Of a stretch of DNA of 64,000 nt, positions 1 through 10,719 are shown one piece after another. Below the pieces are notes generated by a model, which saw only the letters and a program-made list of their open reading frames with translations, was not told where the DNA came from and did not search any database. Position numbers and translations under genes: made by a program. Source of the DNA: Albidovulum inexpectatum (GTDB lineage Bacteria > Pseudomonadota > Alphaproteobacteria > Rhodobacterales > Rhodobacteraceae); NCBI RefSeq assembly GCF_002927635.1, contig NZ_PRDS01000008.1:1-64000 (forward strand), given 5' to 3'. Position 1 is the stretch's first letter, and every line of letters starts with the position of its first letter.

Positions 1-1130
<1,130 letters not shown>

Positions 1131-1186
1131 CTCGCGGGCGCCTCATCTACTCGGGGGGCCTGCGGCCCCGGTTAGACATCGCGCGC

Positions 1187-1215
1187 TGCCTATCGGCTGG
1201 CGACGAAAAAATCAA
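1187..1215 (-). promoter_or_regulatory. Putative sigma70-type promoter for tuf
   Basis: On the minus strand TTGATT (1215-1210) and TAGGCA (1192-1187) are separated by 17 bases. The pair lies directly downstream of the lipoprotein stop codon and points at tuf. Found by eye only; the -10 box is a poor match. Confidence 0.4.
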
Positions 1216-1218
1216 GCG

Positions 1219-1806
1219 TCAGTTGGCCTGCGCGGACGAAACCTGCGGACCAAGCCGCAGGCGCTCTTCGGCGGCTTCAGGCGTGAACCATTCGCGGTTT
1301 TGCACCAGCCATTCGTTGATCTCGCGCGCGGCATTGGCCGACAGGTTGGTGATCTGCTGTTGCTTGTCCTGCGTCAGGCCCGATCCGATCAACGTTTCGG
1401 GCGAAATCTGCTCGAACACGGTAAAGGTTTTCGGTTCGGGATTGACCTTTCGCTGGGCGGCATCGTCCCAGACATTGACCGTGATCCGCAGCACGGATTT
1501 CGGCGAAAGCAGCACCGGGATCCCCGGCACGGCCAGTGCATAGGCATCCACCCCGACGCCCACGTGATAGAACCTGTCTCCGTCATAGCGGCCAAGCTGC
1601 GCCTCGATCGCCGATTTCAGTGCCTGTTCCCATTCCTCGGCGCTGGCCTTGCGTGACGGGCCGGCCGTCTGTGCCTGCCGCGCTGAAACGATGGTGTAGC
1701 CCAGGCGAAAGTCGCCGAAATCCTCGGGCGGCTGTGTCAGGTCCTTGCCCGCGCAGGCGGCCAGCGAAACGACGGCACAAAGCGCAAGAACGTGGCGGAT
1801 CGGCAT
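1219..1806 (-). CDS. Hypothetical lipoprotein
   Basis: A 195-residue protein that I do not recognise. The N-terminus MPIRHVLALCAVVSLAAC is a lipoprotein signal peptide with an LAAC lipobox, so it is probably lipidated and anchored in a membrane facing the periplasm. The frame is open 20 codons further upstream, but the ATG at 1806 places the signal peptide correctly and is preferred. The mature part is soluble with no repeats or obvious catalytic motif. It ends just upstream of the tuf promoter and is divergent from the cytochrome P450 gene. Confidence 0.75.
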   Translation of the reverse strand: MPIRHVLALCAVVSLAACAGKDLTQPPEDFGDFRLGYTIVSARQAQTAGPSRKASAEEWEQALKSAIEAQLGRYDGDRFYHVGVGVDAYALAVPGIPVLLSPKSVLRITVNVWDDAAQRKVNPEPKTFTVFEQISPETLIGSGLTQDKQQQITNLSANAAREINEWLVQNREWFTPEAAEERLRLGPQVSSAQAN

Positions 1807-1921
1807 TGCGGCTTCCCTCCCGTTTTCGGACTGCTTAGCCGCGCGCCGGGCAAACGGCAATCGCACATGCCTTTGTCGTGCGCGCCCGGCGCCCTATATT
1901 CCGTCAAACAGGGAGACGATC

Positions 1922-3289
1922 ATGAAAGACGCGGCCACCGACGCGGCCAGGTATCCGGCGCGGGTGCCTTTGCACAACCGGCCCTTGGGCATATGGGAGT
2001 CCTTTCGCACCGGCCGCCGCAACGTTCTGGAATTGATCCCCGAGATCGCGACGCGCCAACCGATCATCTCGGGTCGGACGGTGAAGCGCTGGCATATGGT
2101 CATGGACCCCGACGCAAACCGCAGGATCCTGAAAGATGCGGTCGAATCCTACCCGAAATCGGACGTCACGAAACTGATCCTCAATCCCGCGATCGGCGAC
2201 AGCCTGTTCATCGCCGAAGGCGCGCATTGGCACTGGCAGCGCCGCGCCGCCGCGCCTGTATTTTCGCCGCGGCATGTGCAGGCCTTGGCCCCCGTGATGA
2301 CCGCGGCGGCCGAACGCGCATGCGACCGCCTGACTCGTCAGGCTGGCCGCGCCGCCGACCTGTTCGAGGAGATGGTCGCAACGACCTTCGAGGTGATATC
2401 GGATGTCACGTTTTCGGGCGGCGAAGGCTTCGACCGCGACGCGGTTCATCACGCGATCGACGCCTTCATCGCGGGATCGGCCCGGGTGTCGCTGCTGGAT
2501 ATCATTGGTGCGCCGATGTGGGTGCCAAGGCCCTCGCGCCTGTTCGCCGCAAGAGATCTTGCGGCCATGAAGGCCATGGCGGATGCCGCAATTGATCGCC
2601 GCCGGCAGACGGGCAAACCGGGCGTTCCCGACCTGCTGGACCTGCTTTTGCAGGCGCAGGACCCCCAGACCGGTCGGCGCATGACGACGCAAGAGCTGCG
2701 CGACAACCTTCTGGCCTTCATCGTGGCGGGGCATGAAACGACCGCCCTGACGCTGGCCTGGGCGCTGTATCTGTGCGCCTTCGATCCGGACGTGCAGGAC
2801 CGTGCCCGCGCCGAGTCACAGGCGGCCCTGCAAGGTCGTGCCGCGACCGTCGCGGACCTGCCCAATCTTCCACTGACGCGTCGGATCGTGGACGAGACCC
2901 TGCGTCTTTATCCGCCGGCTGCGTTTCTCTCGCGCACGGCCCGTGCGCACGACACGCTGTGCGGCCGCGAGATCCGCCCCGGAGACACGGTGATGCTGCC
3001 CATCTACGCGCTGCACCGGCACCACATGTTGTGGGAAGATCCCGACCGCTTCGATCCCGATCGGTTTGTCGAACCCGACCGGATTGATCGCTTTGCCTTC
3101 CTGCCCTTCGGCGGGGGGCCGCGGATCTGCATCGGCGCATCATTCGCCCTGCAGGAAGCGGTGATCGTTCTGGCCACGCTGCTGTCGCGGTTCCGGTTCT
3201 CGGCAATTCCGGGGCGCGAACCCCGGCCCGTCCTGATCGTCACGCTACGCCCCGAGGGCGGCGTCTGGCTGCGGATCGAGCCTGCATGA
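1922..3289 (+). CDS. Cytochrome P450
   Basis: A haem-thiolate monooxygenase of 455 residues. Diagnostic motifs are in order: the I-helix oxygen-activation motif AGHETT, the K-helix ExxR motif in DETLRLYPP, a PDRF segment, and the haem loop FGGGPRICIG with axial Cys403. There is no signal peptide or membrane anchor, so it should be a soluble bacterial class I enzyme. No ferredoxin or ferredoxin reductase gene is adjacent, so the redox partner is encoded elsewhere. The substrate cannot be inferred. Start ATG 1922 follows a GGGAG ribosome-binding site; the frame is open further upstream but without P450-like sequence. Confidence 0.93.
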   Translation: MKDAATDAARYPARVPLHNRPLGIWESFRTGRRNVLELIPEIATRQPIISGRTVKRWHMVMDPDANRRILKDAVESYPKSDVTKLILNPAIGDSLFIAEGAHWHWQRRAAAPVFSPRHVQALAPVMTAAAERACDRLTRQAGRAADLFEEMVATTFEVISDVTFSGGEGFDRDAVHHAIDAFIAGSARVSLLDIIGAPMWVPRPSRLFAARDLAAMKAMADAAIDRRRQTGKPGVPDLLDLLLQAQDPQTGRRMTTQELRDNLLAFIVAGHETTALTLAWALYLCAFDPDVQDRARAESQAALQGRAATVADLPNLPLTRRIVDETLRLYPPAAFLSRTARAHDTLCGREIRPGDTVMLPIYALHRHHMLWEDPDRFDPDRFVEPDRIDRFAFLPFGGGPRICIGASFALQEAVIVLATLLSRFRFSAIPGREPRPVLIVTLRPEGGVWLRIEPA

Positions 3290-3365
3290 GCGAATTTCGT
3301 CACTTTTCCCCCTGAGTCGCACCGCCGGATGGGTTACCCTGTTCGCGACAAGATGGGAGTTGAAC

Positions 3366-4172
3366 ATGAGCCTGATGGGAACACTGGCGAAGGTCGCGAT
3401 CGGCGTGGTCGTGGCAAAGGGCGTAAGCGGAATGATGGGTGGCGGACGCAGCCCGGGCCGATCGGCCGGAGGCGGCCTTGGCGACATGATGGGCGACATT
3501 CTGGGCGGGTCCGGGGCGTCCGGCCGCGCCAGCCCGCAAACGGGTGGATTCGGCGATCTGCTGGAAGAGCTGGGCCAATACGCGCCCGACCGGTCCCGCG
3601 AAACGGCGCGCGGCGGCGGGCTGGACGACATCCTTGGCCGCACGGCCGGTTCGGGTGGTCTGGGCGACATCCTTGGTGGCGTTCTTGGCGGCATGATGGG
3701 CGGGGCTTCGCCCCGCGCGGAATCCGGGGCCGCCCCCGAACCCGAAGGTGGCTTTGGCGATCTTCTCAACGAATCCATCGGTCAATGCGGCGAGCCGACG
3801 CGAAAGCCAACGCCCCAGCAGGATGCGGCCGCGGGTCTGATGCTGCGGGCGATGATCCAGGCGGCGCGCGCCGATGGGCGCATCGACGCGGAAGAACAGC
3901 GCAAGCTGGCTGAAAGCCTTGCCGATTCAACGCCCGAGGAGCGCCGCTTTGTCGAGGAAGAACTGCGCCGTCCGATCGATGCGCGCGCCTTGGCCGAACA
4001 GGTGCCGCCGGGGCTGGAGCCGCAGGTCTATGCAATGTCGGTCATGGCAATCGACCTCGACAGCCGGGCCGAGGCAACATATCTGCACGAACTGGCGCAG
4101 GCCTTGGGTTTCCGCCCCGAACAGGTCAACGCGATCCATGACCGGCTTGGCGTGCCACGGCTTTACCGCTGA
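3366..4172 (+). CDS. DUF533 / TerB-like family protein
   Basis: A 268-residue protein with a Gly/Met-rich N-terminal half (segments such as GGGLGDMMGDILGG) and a helical C-terminal half from about residue 150 that resembles the DUF533/TerB-like fold. The N-terminal stretch MSLMGTLAKVAIGVVVAKGV is weakly hydrophobic and may associate with membrane. The internal GDMMGDILGG/GDILGGVLGG segments are imperfect repeats. The ATG at 3366 has GGGAG nine bases upstream; an in-frame TTG lies two codons earlier. Function is unknown in the family, although several members are stress-linked. Confidence 0.75.
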   Translation: MSLMGTLAKVAIGVVVAKGVSGMMGGGRSPGRSAGGGLGDMMGDILGGSGASGRASPQTGGFGDLLEELGQYAPDRSRETARGGGLDDILGRTAGSGGLGDILGGVLGGMMGGASPRAESGAAPEPEGGFGDLLNESIGQCGEPTRKPTPQQDAAAGLMLRAMIQAARADGRIDAEEQRKLAESLADSTPEERRFVEEELRRPIDARALAEQVPPGLEPQVYAMSVMAIDLDSRAEATYLHELAQALGFRPEQVNAIHDRLGVPRLYR

Positions 4173-4257
4173 ACTCGGGACGGGGGTGATAACCGGTTGT
4201 TAACCCTGATTCCGCTAGGGCTTTCCTGCGTGAGAGGCGAAGCCAGGCAGGTCAGGT

Positions 4258-5469
4258 TTGTTTTTCCATTCCACCCCCCTTACCCCACCCACCGCGGAAG
4301 ACGACAGGCTGTCGTGGCTTCGCCTCATTCGTTCGCGCCGGGTGGGCCCCACGACGTTCTGGCGACTTCTGGCGGAATACGGCTCGGCCGATGCCGCGCT
4401 GGAAGCCCTGCCCGAAATCGCACGCGCGGCCGGGGTCGAGTCATATCAGCCCTGCCCCCCGCAGATTGTCGAACGCGAACTGCGCGCCGGGCGCAAGCTG
4501 GGCGCGCGATTGGTCTGCCGGGGCGAGCCCGATTATCCCGAACCGCTGGCCGGACTGGATGACGCTCCTCCCGTCCTCTGGGTGCGCGGATGCATCGACA
4601 CCTTCACGCGCCCGATGATTGCCCTGGTCGGCTCGCGCGCAGCATCCTCTCTGGGCCTGCGGATGGCGCGCAAACTGGGCCGCGATCTGGCAGAGGCGGG
4701 TTTCTGCGTCGTGTCGGGCCTTGCGCGCGGCATAGATGCGGCGGCCCACCAGGCCGCGCTGGAAGGCGGGACAATCGCCGTCATGCCCGGCGGCGTGGAT
4801 GTCATCTATCCCCCCGAACACGAAACGCTGGCGCGATCGATCGTGGAAAATGGCGCCCTGGTTTCCGAACACCCCCCGGGCGAGCAGCCCACGGCACGCC
4901 ACTTTCCCGCGCGCAACCGGATCGTGGCCGGCCTGTGCCGCGCGGTGATCGTGGTCGAGGCGGCGCCCGGTTCCGGCAGTCTCATCACGGCGCGTCAGGC
5001 GCTGGATCAGGGACGCGAGGTCATGGCCGTTCCGGGTCATCCGCTGGACCCGCGCGCGGCCGGATGCAACATGTTGATCCGCGATGGCGCGACCTTGGTG
5101 CGCGGCATTCAGGATGTGCTTGAAGCCCTTTCCATTCCAGCCGAACCTTCGATGCCCGCCCAGGACAAGGATCATCGCGGCACTTGCGCGGGATCGCATC
5201 CAGCCCCGACACCGCCTTTGCCCCGCGCCCATCAGGGGCCGGCCGCAGCCCACCGCAGCGATGAGCAGACGCAAGAAGACGCAATGGCCGGGGCGCAAAC
5301 CCTGTCCGCCCGCATACTCGCCCAACTTGGCCCCTCGCCGATCGCAGAGGATCAACTGATCCGGGATCTCGATCTGCCGGCCGCGCGGCTTGCCTCCGAA
5401 CTGACGGTGCTTGAACTGGAAGGTCGCATTCTGCGCCACCCGGGCGGGGCGGTTTCCCTGGCATTGTAG
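4258..5469 (+). CDS. dprA: DNA-processing protein DprA
   Basis: DprA binds incoming single-stranded DNA and loads RecA during transformation. The 403-residue protein has an N-terminal helical (SAM-like) domain, a central Rossmann-like domain with VGSRAASSLG, SGLARGIDAAAH, MPGGVDVIYP and the FPARNRI segment, then a Pro/His-rich linker (about residues 300-345) and a C-terminal winged-helix domain. The start is TTG 4258, the only good start preceding the conserved region; it follows a weak AGG-rich site. It lies just upstream of topA, an arrangement common in alphaproteobacteria. No competence genes are adjacent. Confidence 0.92.
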   Translation: MFFHSTPLTPPTAEDDRLSWLRLIRSRRVGPTTFWRLLAEYGSADAALEALPEIARAAGVESYQPCPPQIVERELRAGRKLGARLVCRGEPDYPEPLAGLDDAPPVLWVRGCIDTFTRPMIALVGSRAASSLGLRMARKLGRDLAEAGFCVVSGLARGIDAAAHQAALEGGTIAVMPGGVDVIYPPEHETLARSIVENGALVSEHPPGEQPTARHFPARNRIVAGLCRAVIVVEAAPGSGSLITARQALDQGREVMAVPGHPLDPRAAGCNMLIRDGATLVRGIQDVLEALSIPAEPSMPAQDKDHRGTCAGSHPAPTPPLPRAHQGPAAAHRSDEQTQEDAMAGAQTLSARILAQLGPSPIAEDQLIRDLDLPAARLASELTVLELEGRILRHPGGAVSLAL

Positions 5470-5525
5470 GCGCCTGTCCGACCAGCGCAGACTGCGCCCC
5501 GGATCAGCGCCTGATCGAGGGGTCA

Positions 5526-5554
5526 TTGACATCTCTGCCCCTTGCCGCCCATGT
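5526..5554 (+). promoter_or_regulatory. Putative promoter for topA
   Basis: A perfect -35 TTGACA (5526-5531) is followed after 17 bases by CCATGT (5549-5554), 38 bases before the topA ATG. It lies in the short dprA-topA gap and suggests that topA has its own sigma70 promoter. Confidence 0.5.
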
Positions 5555-5592
5555 TCCGCGCCCAAGCACAGTTCTGAAAACATGAGGCAATC

Positions 5593-8169
5593 ATGGCCGT
5601 CGTCGTCGTCGAATCCCCAGCCAAGGCCAAGACAATCAACAAGTATCTGGGATCCGACTTCACGGTTCTGGCGTCCTATGGGCATGTGCGTGACCTGCCT
5701 GCCAAGGATGGATCGGTCGATCCCGAACATGGATTCGAGATGAAATGGGAGGTCGCGCCGGACAGCAAGAAGCACCTGCGCGCCATTGCCGAAGCGTTGA
5801 AATCCGACGACACGCTGATCCTGGCCACCGACCCTGATCGCGAGGGCGAAGCGATCTCGTGGCACCTGACCGAGGCGCTGAAACCCAGCCTCAAGAAGGG
5901 CAAGACGGTGCGCCGCGTGACCTTCAACGCGATCACCAAGACTGCCGTGACGGATGCAATGGCGCGCCCGCGCGACATCGACCAGGCGCTGGTCGAGGCC
6001 TATCTTGCGCGCCGGGCACTGGATTATCTGGTGGGGTTCAACCTGTCGCCCGTCCTGTGGCGAAAGCTGCCTGGCGCGCGGTCCGCGGGGCGCGTCCAAT
6101 CGGTCTGCCTGCGCCTGATCGTCGAGCGCGAGATGGAGATCGAGACATTCCGCGCCCAGGAATACTGGACCGTGACCGCAACCCTGGCCACGCCGCGCGG
6201 TCAGGAATATCAGGCCCGCCTGACGGTACTGGGCGGACGCAAGCTGGAACGGTTCGACCTTGCCAACCAGACGGCGGCCGAGCTGGCCGTGCAGGCCATC
6301 CAATCGCGCGATCTGCGGGTCGCATCGGTCGAATCCAAGCCCGCGACACGCAACCCCTGGCCGCCCTTCATGACCTCGACCCTGCAACAGGAAGCCAGCC
6401 GCAAGCTGGGCATGGGCGCCAAGGCAACCATGTCGGCAGCGCAGCGGCTGTATGAGGCCGGTTATATCACCTATATGCGAACCGACGGGATCGACATGGC
6501 GCCCGAGGCCGTTCATGCCGCGCGCGACGAGATCCGTCGCCGCTTTGGCGCCGAGTATGTCCCCGACAGCCCGCGGATGTACAAGAACAAGGCCAAGAAC
6601 GCACAGGAGGCCCACGAATGCATCCGCCCCACGGACATGAGCCTCTCGCCGGACAAGCTGAAGGTCGCCGAAGACCAGCGTCGCCTGTATGATCTGATCT
6701 GGAAGCGCACTCTGGCCAGCCAGATGGCCAGCGCCCGGCTCGAGCGCACGGTCGTCGAGATCGAAAGCCCCGATCGGGAAGTCGGGCTGCGCGCCACCGG
6801 TCAGGTCATCACGTTCGACGGCTTCCTGAAGATCTATGACGAAGGCCGCGACGACGATGGCGACGAAGACAGCGCCCGCCTGCCCCAGATCGCGGCCGGC
6901 GAGCCCGCCGAAAAGCGCGCGATCCAGCCCGAACAGCACTTCACCCAGCCGCCGCCGCGCTATACCGAGGCAACGCTGGTCAAGCGGATGGAAGAGCTGG
7001 GGATCGGCCGCCCCTCGACCTATGCCTCGATCGTCACGACGATCCAGGAACGCGACTATGTACGCAAGGAGAAGGGACGTCTGATCCCGCAGGACAAGGG
7101 ACGCCTTGTCACGGCCTTCCTGACGAATTTCTTCCGGCGCTATGTCGAATACGACTTTACCGCCGACCTGGAAAACCAGCTGGACGAGATCTCGGCCGGC
7201 CACCTGAACTGGCGCGAAGTGCTGGATCGCTTCTGGCGCGACTTCACCGCGGCCATAGCCGAAACGGCCGATCTGCGCATCTCGGAGGTTCTGGAAAAGA
7301 TCGACGAGTTCCTGGCGCCCCATCTCTATCCCCCACGCGAGGATGGCTCGGACCCGCGCCTGTGCCCGGGTTGCGGCAAGGGTCGGCTGTCGCTGCGCAC
7401 CGCGCGGTCGGGCGGGGCCTTCATCGGCTGTTCGAACTATCCCGAATGCCGGTACACCCGTCCGCTGTCCGCCCCAAGCGGGGACGAGACCGAGGCGGCC
7501 GCCGACCGCCTTCTGGGCGTCGATGGCGGTGACGAGATCTGGCTGAAGACCGGCCGCTTTGGCCCCTATGTCCAGCGCGGCGAAGCGACCGAGGACAATC
7601 CAAAGCCGCCGCGCGCCAGCCTGCCCAAGGGTTGGGACCCCGCCGACATGGATCTGGAACGGGCCCTGATGCTGTTGAACCTGCCGCGCCAGATCGGCCC
7701 CCACCCCGAGGACGGCGAGATGATCGAGGCCGCGATCGGGCGTTATGGCCCCTATGTCAAGCATGGCCGAACCTATGCTAACCTGCCCGATGTCGAGGAC
7801 GTCTTTACAATCGGCATGAACCGGGCGGTCGAGCTGCTTGCCGAAAAGGCCGCCCGCGGTCGCGGGGGGCGCGGCGCGCAGGCCCCCTTGCGCGAACTGG
7901 GCGAACATCCCGATGGCGGCGTGATCCAGGTGATGAACGGCCGCTATGGCCCCTATGTCAAATGGGACAAGATCAACGCGACCCTGCCCGCGGGCGTGAC
8001 CCCGGACTCTGTCACGCTGGAGCAGGCGCTGGAACTGATCGCCGAGAAAGCCGCCAAGAAGGGCACGCGCAAGACCGCAACCAGGAAGACGGCCGCCAAA
8101 AAGAAGACCGCCACCAAGTCCACGGCAAAGAAGAAAGCCTCTGCGACGAAAGCCAAGGCCAAGGAGTGA
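5593..8169 (+). CDS. topA: DNA topoisomerase I (type IA)
   Basis: Relaxes negative supercoils through a 5'-phosphotyrosine intermediate. In the 858-residue protein, the TOPRIM domain starts at MAVVVVESPAKAKTINKYLG and carries DPDREGEAISW. The catalytic tyrosine is Tyr294 in YITYMRTDGIDM, and RPSTYASI follows. After the core comes a four-cysteine zinc ribbon (CPGCGKG ... CSNYPEC, about residues 593-620), then several GRFGPYV/GRYGPYV topoisomerase C-terminal repeats, and a Lys/Ala/Thr-rich tail (KKTATKSTAKKK). Basic tails of this type are normal for alphaproteobacterial TopA and should bind DNA. It follows dprA and has its own candidate promoter. Confidence 0.97.
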   Translation: MAVVVVESPAKAKTINKYLGSDFTVLASYGHVRDLPAKDGSVDPEHGFEMKWEVAPDSKKHLRAIAEALKSDDTLILATDPDREGEAISWHLTEALKPSLKKGKTVRRVTFNAITKTAVTDAMARPRDIDQALVEAYLARRALDYLVGFNLSPVLWRKLPGARSAGRVQSVCLRLIVEREMEIETFRAQEYWTVTATLATPRGQEYQARLTVLGGRKLERFDLANQTAAELAVQAIQSRDLRVASVESKPATRNPWPPFMTSTLQQEASRKLGMGAKATMSAAQRLYEAGYITYMRTDGIDMAPEAVHAARDEIRRRFGAEYVPDSPRMYKNKAKNAQEAHECIRPTDMSLSPDKLKVAEDQRRLYDLIWKRTLASQMASARLERTVVEIESPDREVGLRATGQVITFDGFLKIYDEGRDDDGDEDSARLPQIAAGEPAEKRAIQPEQHFTQPPPRYTEATLVKRMEELGIGRPSTYASIVTTIQERDYVRKEKGRLIPQDKGRLVTAFLTNFFRRYVEYDFTADLENQLDEISAGHLNWREVLDRFWRDFTAAIAETADLRISEVLEKIDEFLAPHLYPPREDGSDPRLCPGCGKGRLSLRTARSGGAFIGCSNYPECRYTRPLSAPSGDETEAAADRLLGVDGGDEIWLKTGRFGPYVQRGEATEDNPKPPRASLPKGWDPADMDLERALMLLNLPRQIGPHPEDGEMIEAAIGRYGPYVKHGRTYANLPDVEDVFTIGMNRAVELLAEKAARGRGGRGAQAPLRELGEHPDGGVIQVMNGRYGPYVKWDKINATLPAGVTPDSVTLEQALELIAEKAAKKGTRKTATRKTAAKKKTATKSTAKKKASATKAKAKE

Positions 8170-8188
8170 GAGCGCCGCACCGCGGCGA

Positions 8189-8217
8189 TTGACTCATGCG
8201 CGCCCGGCCTGCATGAC
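8189..8217 (+). promoter_or_regulatory. Putative promoter for scoAB
   Basis: TTGACT (8189-8194) and CATGAC (8212-8217) are separated by 17 bases, ending 30 bases before the scoA ATG. It lies within the topA-scoA intergenic region, where no terminator with a T-run is seen after topA. Confidence 0.45.
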
Positions 8218-8247
8218 TTTTCCCAGCGAAATTGCGGGGACGAGACC

Positions 8248-8984
<737 letters not shown>

Positions 8985-8985
<1 letters not shown>

Positions 8986-9611
8986 TGGCCTGGGATCGCA
9001 ACCACATGGCCGCCCGCGCGGCCGAAGAGCTTGAAGACGGGATGTATGTCAACCTTGGCATCGGCATCCCGACGCTGGTGTCGAACTACATCCCCAAGGA
9101 CAAGTTCGTCGTCCTGCAGTCCGAGAACGGAATGCTTGGAATGGGGCCGTTCCCCTACGAGGGCGAAGAAGACCCCGATCTGATCAATGCCGGCAAGCAG
9201 ACCATCACCGAACTGCCCTATACCGCCTATTTCGACAGCGCGACAAGCTTTGCCATGATCCGCGGCGGCAAGATCGCCATGGCCATTCTGGGTGCGATGG
9301 AGGTCAGCGAAACCGGCGACCTCGCCAACTGGATGATCCCCGGCAAGTTGGTCAAGGGCATGGGCGGCGCCATGGACCTGGTCGCCGGTGTGCGCCGGGT
9401 GGTGGTGGTCATGGACCATACCAACAAGCACGGCCAGTCGAAGGTGCTGAAGCAATGCACCCTGCCGCTGACCGGCAAGGGGGTGGTCGATCGGATCATC
9501 ACGAATCTGGGCGTTCTGGATGTGGTCGAAGGCGGGTTGAAGATCGTCGAACTGGCCCCCGGCGTGACCGAAGCGGAACTGCGCGCGGCGACCGAAGCCA
9601 CGATCGTCTGA
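8985..9611 (+). CDS. scoB: 3-oxoacid CoA-transferase subunit B
   Basis: The B subunit of the CoA-transferase, 208 residues, of normal length. It contains the active-site glutamate motif QSENGMLG (the Glu forms the covalent CoA thioester in the family), the early [10 protein letters not shown] segment and the GGAMDLV region. Its start overlaps the scoA stop by one base, and a strong hairpin terminator follows. The operon contains only these two genes, with no adjacent thiolase or 3-hydroxybutyrate dehydrogenase. Confidence 0.94.
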
Positions 9612-9625
9612 TCGATGAATTCGCT

Positions 9626-9658
9626 GGCCGGGCGCGCGCCCGGCCACTGTCGTTTTTT
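9626..9658 (+). terminator. Rho-independent terminator after scoB
   Basis: GGCCGGGC (9626-9633), loop GCGC, then GCCCGGCC (9638-9645) form an 8-bp all-GC stem. A run of seven T residues follows seven bases later, slightly farther than ideal. Confidence 0.6.
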
Positions 9659-9708
9659 TCGAAACAGATCCATAATCCTGCCCCAATCCGTTGCTAGCCA
9701 GCGGGGCA

Positions 9709-10719
9709 ATGAGACATGCCGACGTGATCCACCCCTTTTCCCGCAACCGGCGCGCCTTCTGGCGGCGCGACCGGGTCTTCATGGCGGCGCTTCTGATCTG
9801 CTTCGTCGTGGGGCTGGCCGGACTGGCGGCGGCAACCGGCTGGCGCGAGACTTGGGCCCAGATTGCACGCCTTGGTCCCGCACAGCTGCTGGGCCTGCTG
9901 GCCCTGTCCTGCGTGAACTATCTTTTGCGCGGCCTGCGCTGGCATGTTCTGGCCCGGCGCCTTGGGCTGCCATTGTCTGTCGAACGCAACGTGATCCACT
10001 TCCTTGGCGGTTTCGCGATGATCGTCACCCCGGGCCGCGTGGGCGAGCTGGTCCGCATGCGCTGGATCGCGCGCGAAACCGGATGGAGCTTTGACCGAAC
10101 GGCCCCATTGGCCCTGGTCGATCGCGCGGCCGACCTGGCCGCGATGGCGGCGATTCTGGCGGTGGTCGCGATGGCGACGGCCACGGGCGGGAAGATGGCA
10201 TTGGCCGTGGCCGCCGCGGGGCTACTGGCCGCATGGATCGTCACCCATCCCCCGCTTCTTCGCGCCTTGGTCACCGGCCTGCACGCGACGATCGGACGGA
10301 TGCCACGCCTGTTTGGCCGCGCGCGACGCGCCGCGCGGGCGATGGAGCGTGTCGTGACGCCACGGGCCATGCTTCCCGTCATGGGACTGGGACTGCTTGG
10401 ATGGCTCGCCGAAGGCTATGCGTTCCATCTGTTGCTGGCATGGATGGGGGCCGATATCGGGGTGATGCGGGCCATTGGAATCTTTGTCTTCGCCACGCTC
10501 GCCGGCGGCCTGACCGGAGCGCCCGGGGGCCTGGGCGGGGCCGAGGCCGCGATGATCGGCCTTCTTGCGCTCGAGGGTGTTCCGATGGAAACCGCCCTGC
10601 CCGCAACTGCGATCATTCGCGCAACGACCCTGTGGTTTGCGCTCGCCATGGGGCTGGTGGCCTTTCCGCTGGCCGAGCGGCAATCGAAAAGAGGAAGAGA
10701 TGTCCTGGAAGCGGACTGA
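9709..10719 (+). CDS. Flippase-like membrane protein (LPG synthase TM family)
   Basis: A 336-residue polytopic inner-membrane protein with about seven to eight hydrophobic segments, beginning near MAALLICFVVGLAGLAA. The pattern matches the lysylphosphatidylglycerol synthase transmembrane/UPF0104 family, including YLLRGLRWHVLARRLG, GRVGELVR and a GGLTGAPGGLGGAEA segment. Family members move or modify lipids, and in glycan loci they often act with polyprenyl-phosphate-sugar enzymes. It overlaps the DprE1-like gene by 20 bases, so the two are co-expressed. ATG 9709 has only a weak purine-rich site, and an in-frame TTG lies six codons upstream. The substrate is unknown; the context suggests a polyprenyl-phosphate sugar. 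Confidence 0.75.
   Translation: MRHADVIHPFSRNRRAFWRRDRVFMAALLICFVVGLAGLAAATGWRETWAQIARLGPAQLLGLLALSCVNYLLRGLRWHVLARRLGLPLSVERNVIHFLGGFAMIVTPGRVGELVRMRWIARETGWSFDRTAPLALVDRAADLAAMAAILAVVAMATATGGKMALAVAAAGLLAAWIVTHPPLLRALVTGLHATIGRMPRLFGRARRAARAMERVVTPRAMLPVMGLGLLGWLAEGYAFHLLLAWMGADIGVMRAIGIFVFATLAGGLTGAPGGLGGAEAAMIGLLALEGVPMETALPATAIIRATTLWFALAMGLVAFPLAERQSKRGRDVLEAD

Noticed and set aside
4441-7908. A 1155-codon open frame antisense to dprA and topA
   Set aside because: Same cause: it runs across two real genes and their gap with no recognisable protein features.
8161-8188. Terminator after topA
   Set aside because: GCGCCGC/GCGGCG can pair, but there is no T-run and the stem is short; listed only as background.
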